From an uncultured Clostridia bacterium (GTDB lineage: Bacteria; Bacillota; Clostridia; Christensenellales; Borkfalkiaceae), in contig CALVRO010000001.1 in assembly GCA_944358655.1 (NCBI GenBank), forward strand, positions 1-64,000: a stretch of 64,000 nt of DNA, read 5' to 3'. Made by a program: the position numbers and the translations under genes. The first letter of the stretch is position 1; the number at the start of each line of letters is the position of its first letter. Positions 1 to 6,283 of the stretch are shown one piece after another. The notes under the pieces were generated by a model, which was given only the letters and a program-made list of their open reading frames with translations, was not told the DNA's origin and did not search any database.

Positions 1-597
1 GGCAGCGCTCTCGAAGTGCAGATCCATGGCGCCGCCTATTACCTCGTTGCCCAGAAAGAGCAGTATGGTTATGGCGAGCGAATAGGCAAAGGACACGCCC
101 GAGCCGAGCGCGACGAGCGTATCCATGTTGGGCACCCTGCGTATGAGAGCGACGGCGCCGCGCGTGAAGTAGCTGTAGTTGACGCCTATGACGGCCGCCG
201 CCAGAACAAGCTGATATACCGCAAACCAGCGCGCGTTGCCTAAGGAAGGATCCAAAAAGGCAGGTATGGGCGCGCCCCACATGTGGCCCATGGACACATA
301 CATTAAGGGGATGAGGATGACCACCGAAATTATAAAGCGCATGAAGAGGCGCCCGTCGGTATTTGAAGTTTTGGGCGCGGGGGCGTCGCCCTCCGCGTAC
401 ACGCCGTAGCCGAGGTCGCGGACGGCCTGAAAGATAGCTTCCTCCGAAACCTTGCTCTCGTCGAAGTCGACCTTCATGCTCTTGCCCATAAGGCTGACCT
501 CTATGCCGTTTACTCCCTCTATCCTGCCTACGGCGCGCTCTATGCCCGAGGAACAGGCCGAGCACGTCATGCCCGTGACAACGTATGTGTTTACCAT
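1..597 (-). CDS. copA: Copper-translocating P-type ATPase, N-terminal part
   Basis: The gene runs off the left edge, so only the first 199 codons are present. Residues 1-70 form a heavy-metal-associated domain with the metal-binding motif GMTCSAC (Cys12 and Cys15). A polar linker follows, then hydrophobic segments starting near residues 86-103, 125-145 and 160-180, as expected for the membrane entry of a P1B-type ATPase. The phosphorylation and ATP-binding domains lie outside the window. The family exports Cu(I) from the cytoplasm with ATP energy. The start at 597 follows a consensus promoter (TTGACA-17-TATAAT at 632-660). Copper specificity is inferred from the CxxC domain and cannot be proved without the membrane CPC motif, which is not visible. 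Confidence 0.9.
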   Translation of the reverse strand, partial: MVNTYVVTGMTCSACSSGIERAVGRIEGVNGIEVSLMGKSMKVDFDESKVSEEAIFQAVRDLGYGVYAEGDAPAPKTSNTDGRLFMRFIISVVILIPLMYVSMGHMWGAPIPAFLDPSLGNARWFAVYQLVLAAAVIGVNYSYFTRGAVALIRRVPNMDTLVALGSGVSFAYSLAITILLFLGNEVIGGAMDLHFESAA

Positions 598-631
598 AAT
601 ATATTCGTCCGTAATGTTGGTTTACGCGGAA

Positions 632-660
632 ATTATAACCTAAGTTATGTTTTTTGTCAA
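632..660 (-). promoter_or_regulatory. Promoter of the copper ATPase gene
   Basis: Read on the minus strand there is a perfect -35 TTGACA (655-660), a 17-base spacer and a perfect -10 TATAAT (632-637), leaving a leader of about 25-30 bases before the ATG at 597. Confidence 0.8.
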
Positions 661-662
661 GC

Positions 663-687
663 AATTCCTATAAAAACGGTAGGAATT
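663..687. promoter_or_regulatory. Inverted repeat upstream of the copA promoter, candidate operator
   Basis: Two perfect 8-base arms, AATTCCTA and TAGGAATT, are separated by 9 bases and lie just upstream of the -35 box. The spacing suits a dimeric regulator. No known copper-regulator consensus (CsoR, CopY) is recognised, so the role is a guess. Confidence 0.35.
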
Positions 688-790
688 TATTGAGGGTGCA
701 GCATACTGACCCTTGCGTGAAATACCGCAGACTGTGCGCGCCCCCATCCCACCCCTTGTCATTTCGCGCGGCCCTCTCACCCGCCCCCAT

Positions 791-918
791 TGTCATGCCG
801 AGCAGCGCGCCGATATAGTTGGACACAATACGAGCATAAGCGCGCGTTGCCGAGGCATCTCTGCATGGACTTTAAAACAGTCCTACAAAGAGATCCTTCG
901 CTGTCGCTCAGGATGACA
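791..918 (+). repeat. Repeat A, copy 1 (full length)
   Basis: This 128-bp module opens with TGTCATGCCGAGCAGCGCGC, has GCGCGCGTTGCCGAGGCATC in the middle and ends with TCGCTGTCGCTCAGGATGAC-A. The outer TGTCAT/ATGACA ends are inverted. The long gap 660-1668 contains no convincing gene. It is two head-to-tail A-C-B units (385-bp period) plus flanks. Confidence 0.85.
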
Positions 919-941
919 ATAGGGATAGAATATTAGTATAT

Positions 942-1012
942 CGCCCTCTCCGACGGCGCGCGGCCGAATGGCCGCGCGCCGCCACCTCCCCATGGCGACG
1001 GGGAGGCTATAA
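942..1012 (+). repeat. Repeat C, copy 1
   Basis: The module reads CCCTCTCC, then a GC-rich hairpin, then CACCTCCCCAT and the arm GGGGAGGCTATA. The hairpin here is GGCGCGCGGCC/GGCCGCGCGCC. It follows repeat A after a 23-base AT-rich linker that is conserved at the other A-C junctions. Confidence 0.75.
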
Positions 1013-1024
1013 TAAGGATATATC

Positions 1025-1133
1025 GTATCTGAAAAGTAGCCCGGGAGATTTCTCCGTTTCGCACACTCCGTGTGCTTCAGTCGAAATGACAGGCTCTACC
1101 CGAGGAAATTTCTCGGCTACGCTCGAAATGACA
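1025..1133 (+). repeat. Repeat B, copy 1 (two units)
   Basis: The first unit begins GTATCTGAA, continues GGGAGATTTCTCCG, carries a variable hairpin (CACAC/GTGTG) and ends GTCGAAATGACA. A shorter second unit without the hairpin follows directly and also ends in CGAAATGACA. Confidence 0.8.
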
Positions 1134-1175
1134 GGCTCTACCCGAGAGGTGCGCGCAAGCTACTCCCCACCCCCT

Positions 1176-1322
1176 TGTCATGCCGAGCAGCGCGCTATAA
1201 AAGTCGGGCTAAAACCGAACGTGTGCGCGCGTTGCCGAGGCATCTCTGAATGGGCTTATATATAGTCGTACTATGAGATCCTTCTCTGTCTATGAGATCC
1301 TTCTCTGTCGCTCAGGATGACA
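1176..1322 (+). repeat. Repeat A, copy 2, with internal duplication
   Basis: This copy has the same ends as copy 1 but is 147 bp long, because a 19-base stretch starting CTATGAGATCC is duplicated in tandem at 1271-1309. Confidence 0.85.
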
Positions 1323-1345
1323 ATGGGGATTGAATAACAGAATTT

Positions 1346-1405
1346 CGCCCCCTCCGTCCGCGCGTGCACCGCGCGGGCACCTCCCCATGCGAAGGGGAGG
1401 CTATA
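1346..1405 (+). repeat. Repeat C, copy 2
   Basis: The hairpin is CCGCGCG/CGCGCGG, followed by CACCTCCCCATGCGAAGGGG. It is linked to A copy 2 by the same 23-base type of linker as copy 1. Confidence 0.75.
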
Positions 1406-1418
1406 TTGCGGTAAAAAT

Positions 1419-1535
1419 GTGTCTGAAGCGTAGCCGGGGAGATTTCTCCGTTTCGCCCGCCGCGCAAAGCGCGGCGGGCTTCAGTCGAAATGACACGCTA
1501 TGCACAGGCAGGGCGCTGCGCTTATCCGAAATGAC
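1419..1535 (+). repeat. Repeat B, copy 2 (two units)
   Basis: The first unit ends at 1495 and carries a long variable hairpin, GCCCGCCGCGC/GCGCGGCGGGC. A degenerate second unit ends in CGAAATGACA near 1535. Confidence 0.75.
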
Positions 1536-1583
1536 ATATTCTGTCTGTCGGAGAAAAGCCGCCGCGTTGCGGCGGGAGCAAAA

Positions 1584-1608
1584 GGGCGCATGCGGAACGC
1601 ATGCGCCC
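1584..1608. terminator. Bidirectional terminator after mrp
   Basis: An 11-bp perfect stem (GGGCGCATGCG/CGCATGCGCCC) with a three-base loop is flanked by AAAA on the left and TTTT on the right, so it can end transcription in either direction. Confidence 0.65.
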
Positions 1609-1668
1609 TTTTGATAATTCAAATATACCGATTGCCGAATTCAATTTTATATGCCGCAACACTCAGCT

Positions 1669-2520
1669 TTATTTGCCGCTATTTTGCGCCTTTTTGAGCT
1701 GCTCGTCTATGCCGTCGAAGAAGGGTTTGCAGTAGTTGGGCGCAAACTCCTCTATCCTCCCCCCGTCGGCCGCGGCCGTGAGGTTGAGGTCTACGGGCAC
1801 CTTTAAAACGTTGGTTATGCCGTGCTCGAGCGCTATGGCGTCGGCCTTGCTCGGGCCGAACACCTCTATCTTCCGCCCGCAGTCGGGGCAGGCGACGTAG
1901 CTCATGTTCTCGACGATGCCGAGGATGGGCACGTTCATCATGGAGGCCATGTTTACGGCCTTTTTAACTATCATACCGACGAGATCCTGGGGCGTGGTGA
2001 CTATGACTATGCCGTCGAGGGGGATGCTCTGGAAGATGGTCAGGGGCACGTCGCCCGTTCCGGGGGGCATGTCGATGAACATATAGTCGACGTCAGCCCA
2101 GATGACGTCCGTCCAGAACTGCAGCACGGTGCCAGAGATGAGCGCGCCGCGCCAGACGACGGGGGCCTCCTCGCTGTCTAAAAGCACGTTCATGGACATT
2201 ATCTGCATGCCGCGCCGCGAAAGGACGGGAAGTATGCCCGCTTCGGTGCCCATGGCCCTTTCGTGCACGCCGAACATTTTGGGGATGGAGGGCCCGGTGA
2301 TGTCGGCGTCCATTATTGCCGTGACGTAGCCCTTGTTCATGGCGGCGCAGGCCAGAAGGGCGCTCGTCATCGACTTGCCCACTCCCCCCTTGCCCGAGAC
2401 GACGGCTATGACCTTTTTGATCTTGCTGAGCGCGTGGGGCTGCTTTAATAAACTTTTAGGATCGCGCGAGGAACAGTTCTGACTGCACGAGGCGCAATCG
2501 TGATCGCAATTTTCTGCCAT
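1669..2520 (-). CDS. Mrp/NBP35-type Fe-S carrier ATPase
   Basis: This 283-residue protein belongs to the Mrp/NBP35 (ApbC) P-loop family, which assembles and carries Fe-S clusters for transfer to target proteins. The N-terminus has four cysteines (5, 9, 12, 16), as in NUBP1-like members. A deviant Walker A motif GKGGVGKS lies at residues 43-50. The switch region DMPPGTGD is near 150-157. A CPDC pair (Cys211, Cys214) corresponds to the cluster-bridging cysteines at the dimer interface. The start at 2520 gives a full-length protein. It is a single gene, separated from copA by repeats and ended by the hairpin at 1584-1608. Which apo-proteins it serves cannot be told from the sequence. Confidence 0.92.
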   Translation of the reverse strand: MAENCDHDCASCSQNCSSRDPKSLLKQPHALSKIKKVIAVVSGKGGVGKSMTSALLACAAMNKGYVTAIMDADITGPSIPKMFGVHERAMGTEAGILPVLSRRGMQIMSMNVLLDSEEAPVVWRGALISGTVLQFWTDVIWADVDYMFIDMPPGTGDVPLTIFQSIPLDGIVIVTTPQDLVGMIVKKAVNMASMMNVPILGIVENMSYVACPDCGRKIEVFGPSKADAIALEHGITNVLKVPVDLNLTAAADGGRIEEFAPNYCKPFFDGIDEQLKKAQNSGK

Positions 2521-2597
2521 AATTCAACTCCTTCGGCATATATTTTATGGCTTCGGGGGCAAAATGTCAAGTTATTTGCAAAGGCGCTTTAATTTAC

Positions 2598-2626
2598 TTG
2601 CGTTGGCGGGCTTTTTCTGCTATAAT
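2598..2626 (+). promoter_or_regulatory. Promoter of the SRP RNA gene
   Basis: A -35 TTGCGT (2598-2603), a 17-base spacer and a perfect -10 TATAAT (2621-2626) place the start of transcription near 2633. Confidence 0.75.
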
Positions 2627-2632
2627 ATCATG

Positions 2633-2905
2633 GCTGCGCTAGGTGGGGAGATAGCGGTGCCCTGTACCTGCAATCCGCTACAGCAGGACTTACATGCTCT
2701 TCCCGGCCGTTGAGGTGGAAGGCCGCGCCGTATAAGGGGTGTTGATAACAAGGTCTCATGCAACCGTCAACTGCGAACCGTGTCAGGATAGGGATATAGC
2801 AGCACTAAACAGTCCCGACGGTGTGCCATGAGGTGGCTTTGCAGTAGCTACCTGTACGGTTTACGCTTCGGCCTCTGCGGACAAAAAGAGCTGCGCAGTT
2901 TTTTT
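2633..2905 (+). ncRNA. ffs: Signal recognition particle RNA, large bacterial type
   Basis: The 5' part carries the Alu-domain sequence GCTAGGTGGGGAGATAGCGG, followed by GTGCCCTGTACCTGCAATCC, typical of the large SRP RNA of Bacillota. The S-domain is visible as GTGTCAGG...AGCAGCAC, the Ffh-binding internal loop. The apical tetraloop is GGGA closed by ATA/TAT, in place of the common GGAA closed by CC/GG. The 3' end has a CTGCG/CGCAG stem followed by seven T. The RNA pairs with Ffh to target nascent secretory and membrane proteins. Confidence 0.9.
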
Positions 2906-2912
2906 GAAAGAG

Positions 2913-2998
2913 CGCGGCGCGCGACTTTACCTAAGTCGCGCGCCGCTTTGCTTTGCGTACATTTTTTGGCGCGCCGGCCCGGATGGGTCGGCGCGCCT
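2913..2998. terminator. Two GC-rich hairpins between SRP RNA and the ABC permease
   Basis: A GCGGCGCGCGACTT/AAGTCGCGCGCCGC hairpin lies at 2913-2950, and a GGCGCGCCG/CGGCGCGCC hairpin near 2969-2998. The second is followed on the minus-strand side by TTTTTT and probably terminates the ABC operon. Confidence 0.5.
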
Positions 2999-3002
2999 CA
3001 TT

Positions 3003-4154
3003 TTAAGCCTTGTTGAACATTATTCTTTCGGAATTGAACATTGCGCCGAGGGCGACGGCCAAAAGGGCGGCGCAGACGAGGTTGACGCACACCGCGGCTA
3101 TGACGGGGCCGACGGCGAGCGCGCCCGCCATTACGGCCGAGATGCACAGCGCGCTGTTGAGCACGGGGATGAAGAACAGCCACAGGGGCGGGGCGGAGAC
3201 AGTCATGGACACTACCGAGCAGATGACGGCGAGGATCATGACGGGCGCTATGAGGCCGTTGGCCTCCTTGGTGGAGCGGGCGTAGGCCGAGATGATGGCC
3301 AGCAGCGACACGAGCACGAGCACCGTAGAGAGCACTACGGCAAACAGGCTTATGTAGTCGGCGGGGCCGTAGACGGACAGGTCGAACTCGACGCCCGAAC
3401 CGCCCAGAAGGTTGGGCAGCGAGAATATCAGCCCCAAAAAGCTTGAAAGGCCGCTGAGTATGCCTATTACCGACAGCGACAGTATCTTGCCCACGGCGAG
3501 ATAGCTGCGCTTTACGGGGGTGACGAGCAGCGTTGCTATGGTACCCCTCTCCTTTTCTCCGGCTATAGATTCGAGCACGACGGCCACGCAGCCCGACAGC
3601 AGCAGCATTATCAGCACCATGGGCACGACCATGGAGAGCACCATGCCCGAGGCCGAGCCGCTCGGGGCGAGGTCGTACAGCCCTCCGCCCGCGTTGACGT
3701 TGAACACGTTGGCGAGCGACTGCTCGTAGCGATCGAGAAGGGCGAGTACTGCCGAATAGCCGACAGAGGAGGCCGAGGACGAGGAGTTGTAGTATATCTC
3801 GACGTTGGGGGCGTTCTGTCCCTCGGCGGCAGTGAGGTCGTCGAAATTTTCGGGGAAAACTATGTAGAGGCCGAGCTCGCCTTCGGCTATCATGGCCTTG
3901 GCCTCGGCGGGGGAGAGCTCCTCCTCCCTCACCTCCACCACGCTTTTTATGTCCTCTTCGAGCACGGAGGGCATGTTGACGACTATGGCCGTGGGCGTAG
4001 ACGTTTCGGCGACGATATTTTCAAAGACGAGGCCGAGCGCCGAGTAGACGACGTAGAGTATGAGCCCGGGCATGAATATGGTGGTGAGCAGCAGACGGGC
4101 GTCGCCGAAGAAGCGGCGGAATTCCTTTTTTATTATCGCAAGTACGGCGTTCAT
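3003..4154 (-). CDS. ABC-2 type permease, NatB-like
   Basis: This 383-residue membrane protein has one N-terminal transmembrane helix (about residues 22-42), a large external domain (about 45-210) and five or six C-terminal helices. That is the topology of NatB/ABC-2 export permeases. The start at 4154 was chosen because a strong GGGGGGAG ribosome site precedes it and the ATG overlaps the stop of the ATPase gene by four bases (ATGA), showing translational coupling. Sodium export is known for the family founder. The substrate here is unknown. Confidence 0.85.
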   Translation of the reverse strand: MNAVLAIIKKEFRRFFGDARLLLTTIFMPGLILYVVYSALGLVFENIVAETSTPTAIVVNMPSVLEEDIKSVVEVREEELSPAEAKAMIAEGELGLYIVFPENFDDLTAAEGQNAPNVEIYYNSSSSASSVGYSAVLALLDRYEQSLANVFNVNAGGGLYDLAPSGSASGMVLSMVVPMVLIMLLLSGCVAVVLESIAGEKERGTIATLLVTPVKRSYLAVGKILSLSVIGILSGLSSFLGLIFSLPNLLGGSGVEFDLSVYGPADYISLFAVVLSTVLVLVSLLAIISAYARSTKEANGLIAPVMILAVICSVVSMTVSAPPLWLFFIPVLNSALCISAVMAGALAVGPVIAAVCVNLVCAALLAVALGAMFNSERIMFNKA

Positions 4155-4930
4155 GATACTCCCCCCTTTGCCTCGGCATACAGTTCGAAGAACACGTCCT
4201 CGAGCGGGCGGCCCTTGGTGAGGGCGGCAAGACTGTCTAAAGCGACGAGGCGGCCGTCGATGATGACACCCACTCTGTCGCACAGTTTTTCGGCGAGCGA
4301 GAATATGTGAGTGGAGAGTATTATGCTCTTGCCCTCGGCGCGCAGCTCGGAGAGATAGTCGGTGACCGTTTTGGCCGTGAGCACGTCGAGGCCGTTGGTG
4401 GGCTCGTCGAAGATGATGAAGTCGGGATCGTGCACCACCGACACGACTATGGAGACCTTTTGCTTCATGCCCGTGGACAGATTGCCCAGCTTTACCTCGG
4501 CAAACTTATCTATGCCGAAGCGGGCGAAGAGCGCCCTCTTGCGCGAGTCGCGCACGTCCTCGGGCACGCCGTGGAGGCCGGAGAAAAAGTCGAAGAGGTA
4601 GTTGGGGGTGAAGAAGTCCTCGAGCTTGAGCTCGCTGGTGAGGAAACCTATTCTGCCGCGCACGCCGCTCGGGTCGCGCACGACGGACACGCCGTCTATG
4701 ACGGCGTCGCCCGAGTCGGGCTTTATGAGCGTGGCGAGCATGCGCAGCGTTGTAGTCTTGCCCGCGCCGTTGGGGCCGAGCAGGCCGAATATCTCGCCCC
4801 GGTTGGCCGTGAAGGAGATGTTGTCGACGGCGAGCTTGACCTTGTTGCCGCCCTCGAGCTTTTGCTGCTTTAAGGGCAGGCGGAAGGTCTTGGAGAGGCC
4901 GTCGACAGATAGGATGACGTTGTCGTTCAT
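4151..4930 (-). CDS. ABC transporter ATP-binding protein, NatA-like
   Basis: The 259-residue ATPase has Walker A GPNGAGKT (52-59), signature LSTGMKQKV (151-159), Walker B FIIFDEP (171-177) and the switch His208. It is cytoplasmic and would drive the adjacent ABC-2 permease. Of the possible starts, 4930 is preferred because AAAGGTGG lies at proper distance upstream. It is the first gene of a two-gene operon. Family assignment is firm and substrate is not. Confidence 0.88.
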   Translation of the reverse strand: MNDNVILSVDGLSKTFRLPLKQQKLEGGNKVKLAVDNISFTANRGEIFGLLGPNGAGKTTTLRMLATLIKPDSGDAVIDGVSVVRDPSGVRGRIGFLTSELKLEDFFTPNYLFDFFSGLHGVPEDVRDSRKRALFARFGIDKFAEVKLGNLSTGMKQKVSIVVSVVHDPDFIIFDEPTNGLDVLTAKTVTDYLSELRAEGKSIILSTHIFSLAEKLCDRVGVIIDGRLVALDSLAALTKGRPLEDVFFELYAEAKGGVS

Positions 4931-4981
4931 ATGACCACCTTTATATTTTTGAGCGCGGGCACTTTTCCCCGCGTCCATTCA

Positions 4982-5011
4982 ATTTTACTATACTACATGC
5001 CGCCGTGTAAA
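4982..5011 (-). promoter_or_regulatory. Likely promoter of the NatAB-like operon
   Basis: On the minus strand TTTACA (5006-5011) is followed after 18 bases by TAAAAT (4982-4987). Confidence 0.5.
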
Positions 5012-5106
5012 GTGTTTGGAGCATATTTGCGCCTCTACTTTGCGTTGACAGACAAGTTATTACATTTTTATTACATGCAACGGACGGTTACGGAGGCTTT
5101 AAAGAC

Positions 5107-5389
5107 ATACCGGACGGGAATAAAACGAACCTGATTTAAAGCGGGCATATCACCCCATCTACTGCGTTAAATACATTGGGAATAAGAGTTCGCTATTGCC
5201 TACAGGCTTTACCTTGTATCTAAAACGTTCTGCCCGCTTTAAATTGCTGCGCACCCTTAAATAGCGTATTTTGGGATGAATTGGCGTGATGACGAAGCAG
5301 CAATGCTCACTCGCATTGCAATGAGGAAGAACGACAAGGCGACCAAAAGCCGCATTTAAGGGCGGGTTCGTATTACTCCCGTCTGGTAT
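5107..5389 (+). mobile_element. Repeat F, copy 1: 283-bp MITE
   Basis: The element begins ATACCGGACGGGAATAAAAC and ends with the inverted counterpart (GTATTACTCCCGTCTGGTAT), giving imperfect terminal inverted repeats of about 25 bases. A nearly identical copy lies at 28496-28777, while the flanks of the two copies differ. It encodes no transposase and is the main content of the gap 5012-5450. TA-rich ends suggest TA target duplication, but this cannot be fixed from two copies. Confidence 0.8.
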
Positions 5390-5450
5390 AAATTAAAGGC
5401 GGCGCGCAAACGCAGTTTGCGCGCCGCATCGCGAGGCGGAAAAATTTTTT

Positions 5451-6269
5451 TTAAAGGACGCCCGTGCAGTAGAGAACTATGCACGCTATGGCGAGAAGGA
5501 CGAGGTAGAGACTGAACCACTTGTAGTTGGCCTTTTTTATGGCGTTGACCATCACCTTGATGGCGAACAGGCCCGAGAGGGCGGCCACGACAAAGCCTAT
5601 GGCTATGCACCAGCCGGCGTTGGGGCCCATGGCCTCGAAGGATACGGCCAGATCGCCGTCTATGGCGCCCTTGAGGAGGGACACGGCAAAGGAGCCGAGG
5701 ATGACGGGGATGCTCATGAGGAAGGAGAATTTGGCCAAATCCTCCGACCTGCCGCCCGCCAACACGCCCGCGCAGATGGTGGTGCCGCTGCGCGACAGCC
5801 CCGGGAAGAGCGCCGCAACGGCCTGCGCGCAGCCCATGGATATGGTGGTGCGCCAGCAGAGGGGAAGCTCCTTTTCCCTATCCCTGCGCTTGGCCACTAT
5901 TTCGGTGACGAAGAGCAGCACGGCGGTGAGCGTGAAGAACACGGCGAGCAGTATGCCTATATATTTGCTGCCGCCTATTACCTCCTCCGACCAGTCCATG
6001 AGCAGCACTCCCACGAGCCCTGCGGGTATGGTGGCCACTATGAGGTATAAGAGCGTTTTGAATGGCTTTTTGAAGAGGTCGACAATGTCGCGCCAGAAGA
6101 GCGCGCAGACGGCTATGAGCGTGCCGACGTGCAGGATTATGTCGAACAGCAGCCCGACATCCAGCCCCATTATGCCCTTGAAGAAGGCGAGGTGGCCGCT
6201 GGACGACACGGGAAGGAATTCGGTGAGCCCCTGCACGAGGCCCAGAACTATTGCCTGCCAGATTTCCAT
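5451..6269 (-). CDS. uppP: Undecaprenyl-diphosphatase
   Basis: This 272-residue integral membrane protein is of the BacA/UppP family. It dephosphorylates undecaprenyl diphosphate to recycle the lipid carrier for peptidoglycan and other wall polymers. The family's two signature motifs are present: GLTEFLPVSSSGH at residues 14-26 and FPGLSRSGTT in the middle. The length is normal. It lies 14 bases after the lipoprotein gene, so the two may be co-transcribed. The family also gives low-level bacitracin tolerance. Confidence 0.95.
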   Translation of the reverse strand: MEIWQAIVLGLVQGLTEFLPVSSSGHLAFFKGIMGLDVGLLFDIILHVGTLIAVCALFWRDIVDLFKKPFKTLLYLIVATIPAGLVGVLLMDWSEEVIGGSKYIGILLAVFFTLTAVLLFVTEIVAKRRDREKELPLCWRTTISMGCAQAVAALFPGLSRSGTTICAGVLAGGRSEDLAKFSFLMSIPVILGSFAVSLLKGAIDGDLAVSFEAMGPNAGWCIAIGFVVAALSGLFAIKVMVNAIKKANYKWFSLYLVLLAIACIVLYCTGVL

Positions 6270-6283
6270 TTATATCACCCCTC

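Noticed and set aside
757..790. Inverted copy of repeat B (TGTCATTTCG near 757)
   Set aside because: Only about ten bases match and the rest diverges, so it is not counted as a repeat copy.
1330..1622. Open frames on both strands within the repeat arrays, also at 12938-13194, 25355-25721, 30230-30915, 47404-47930 and 51840-52640
   Set aside because: They translate repeats A to E, recur with the repeats, lack ribosome sites and show no protein family features.
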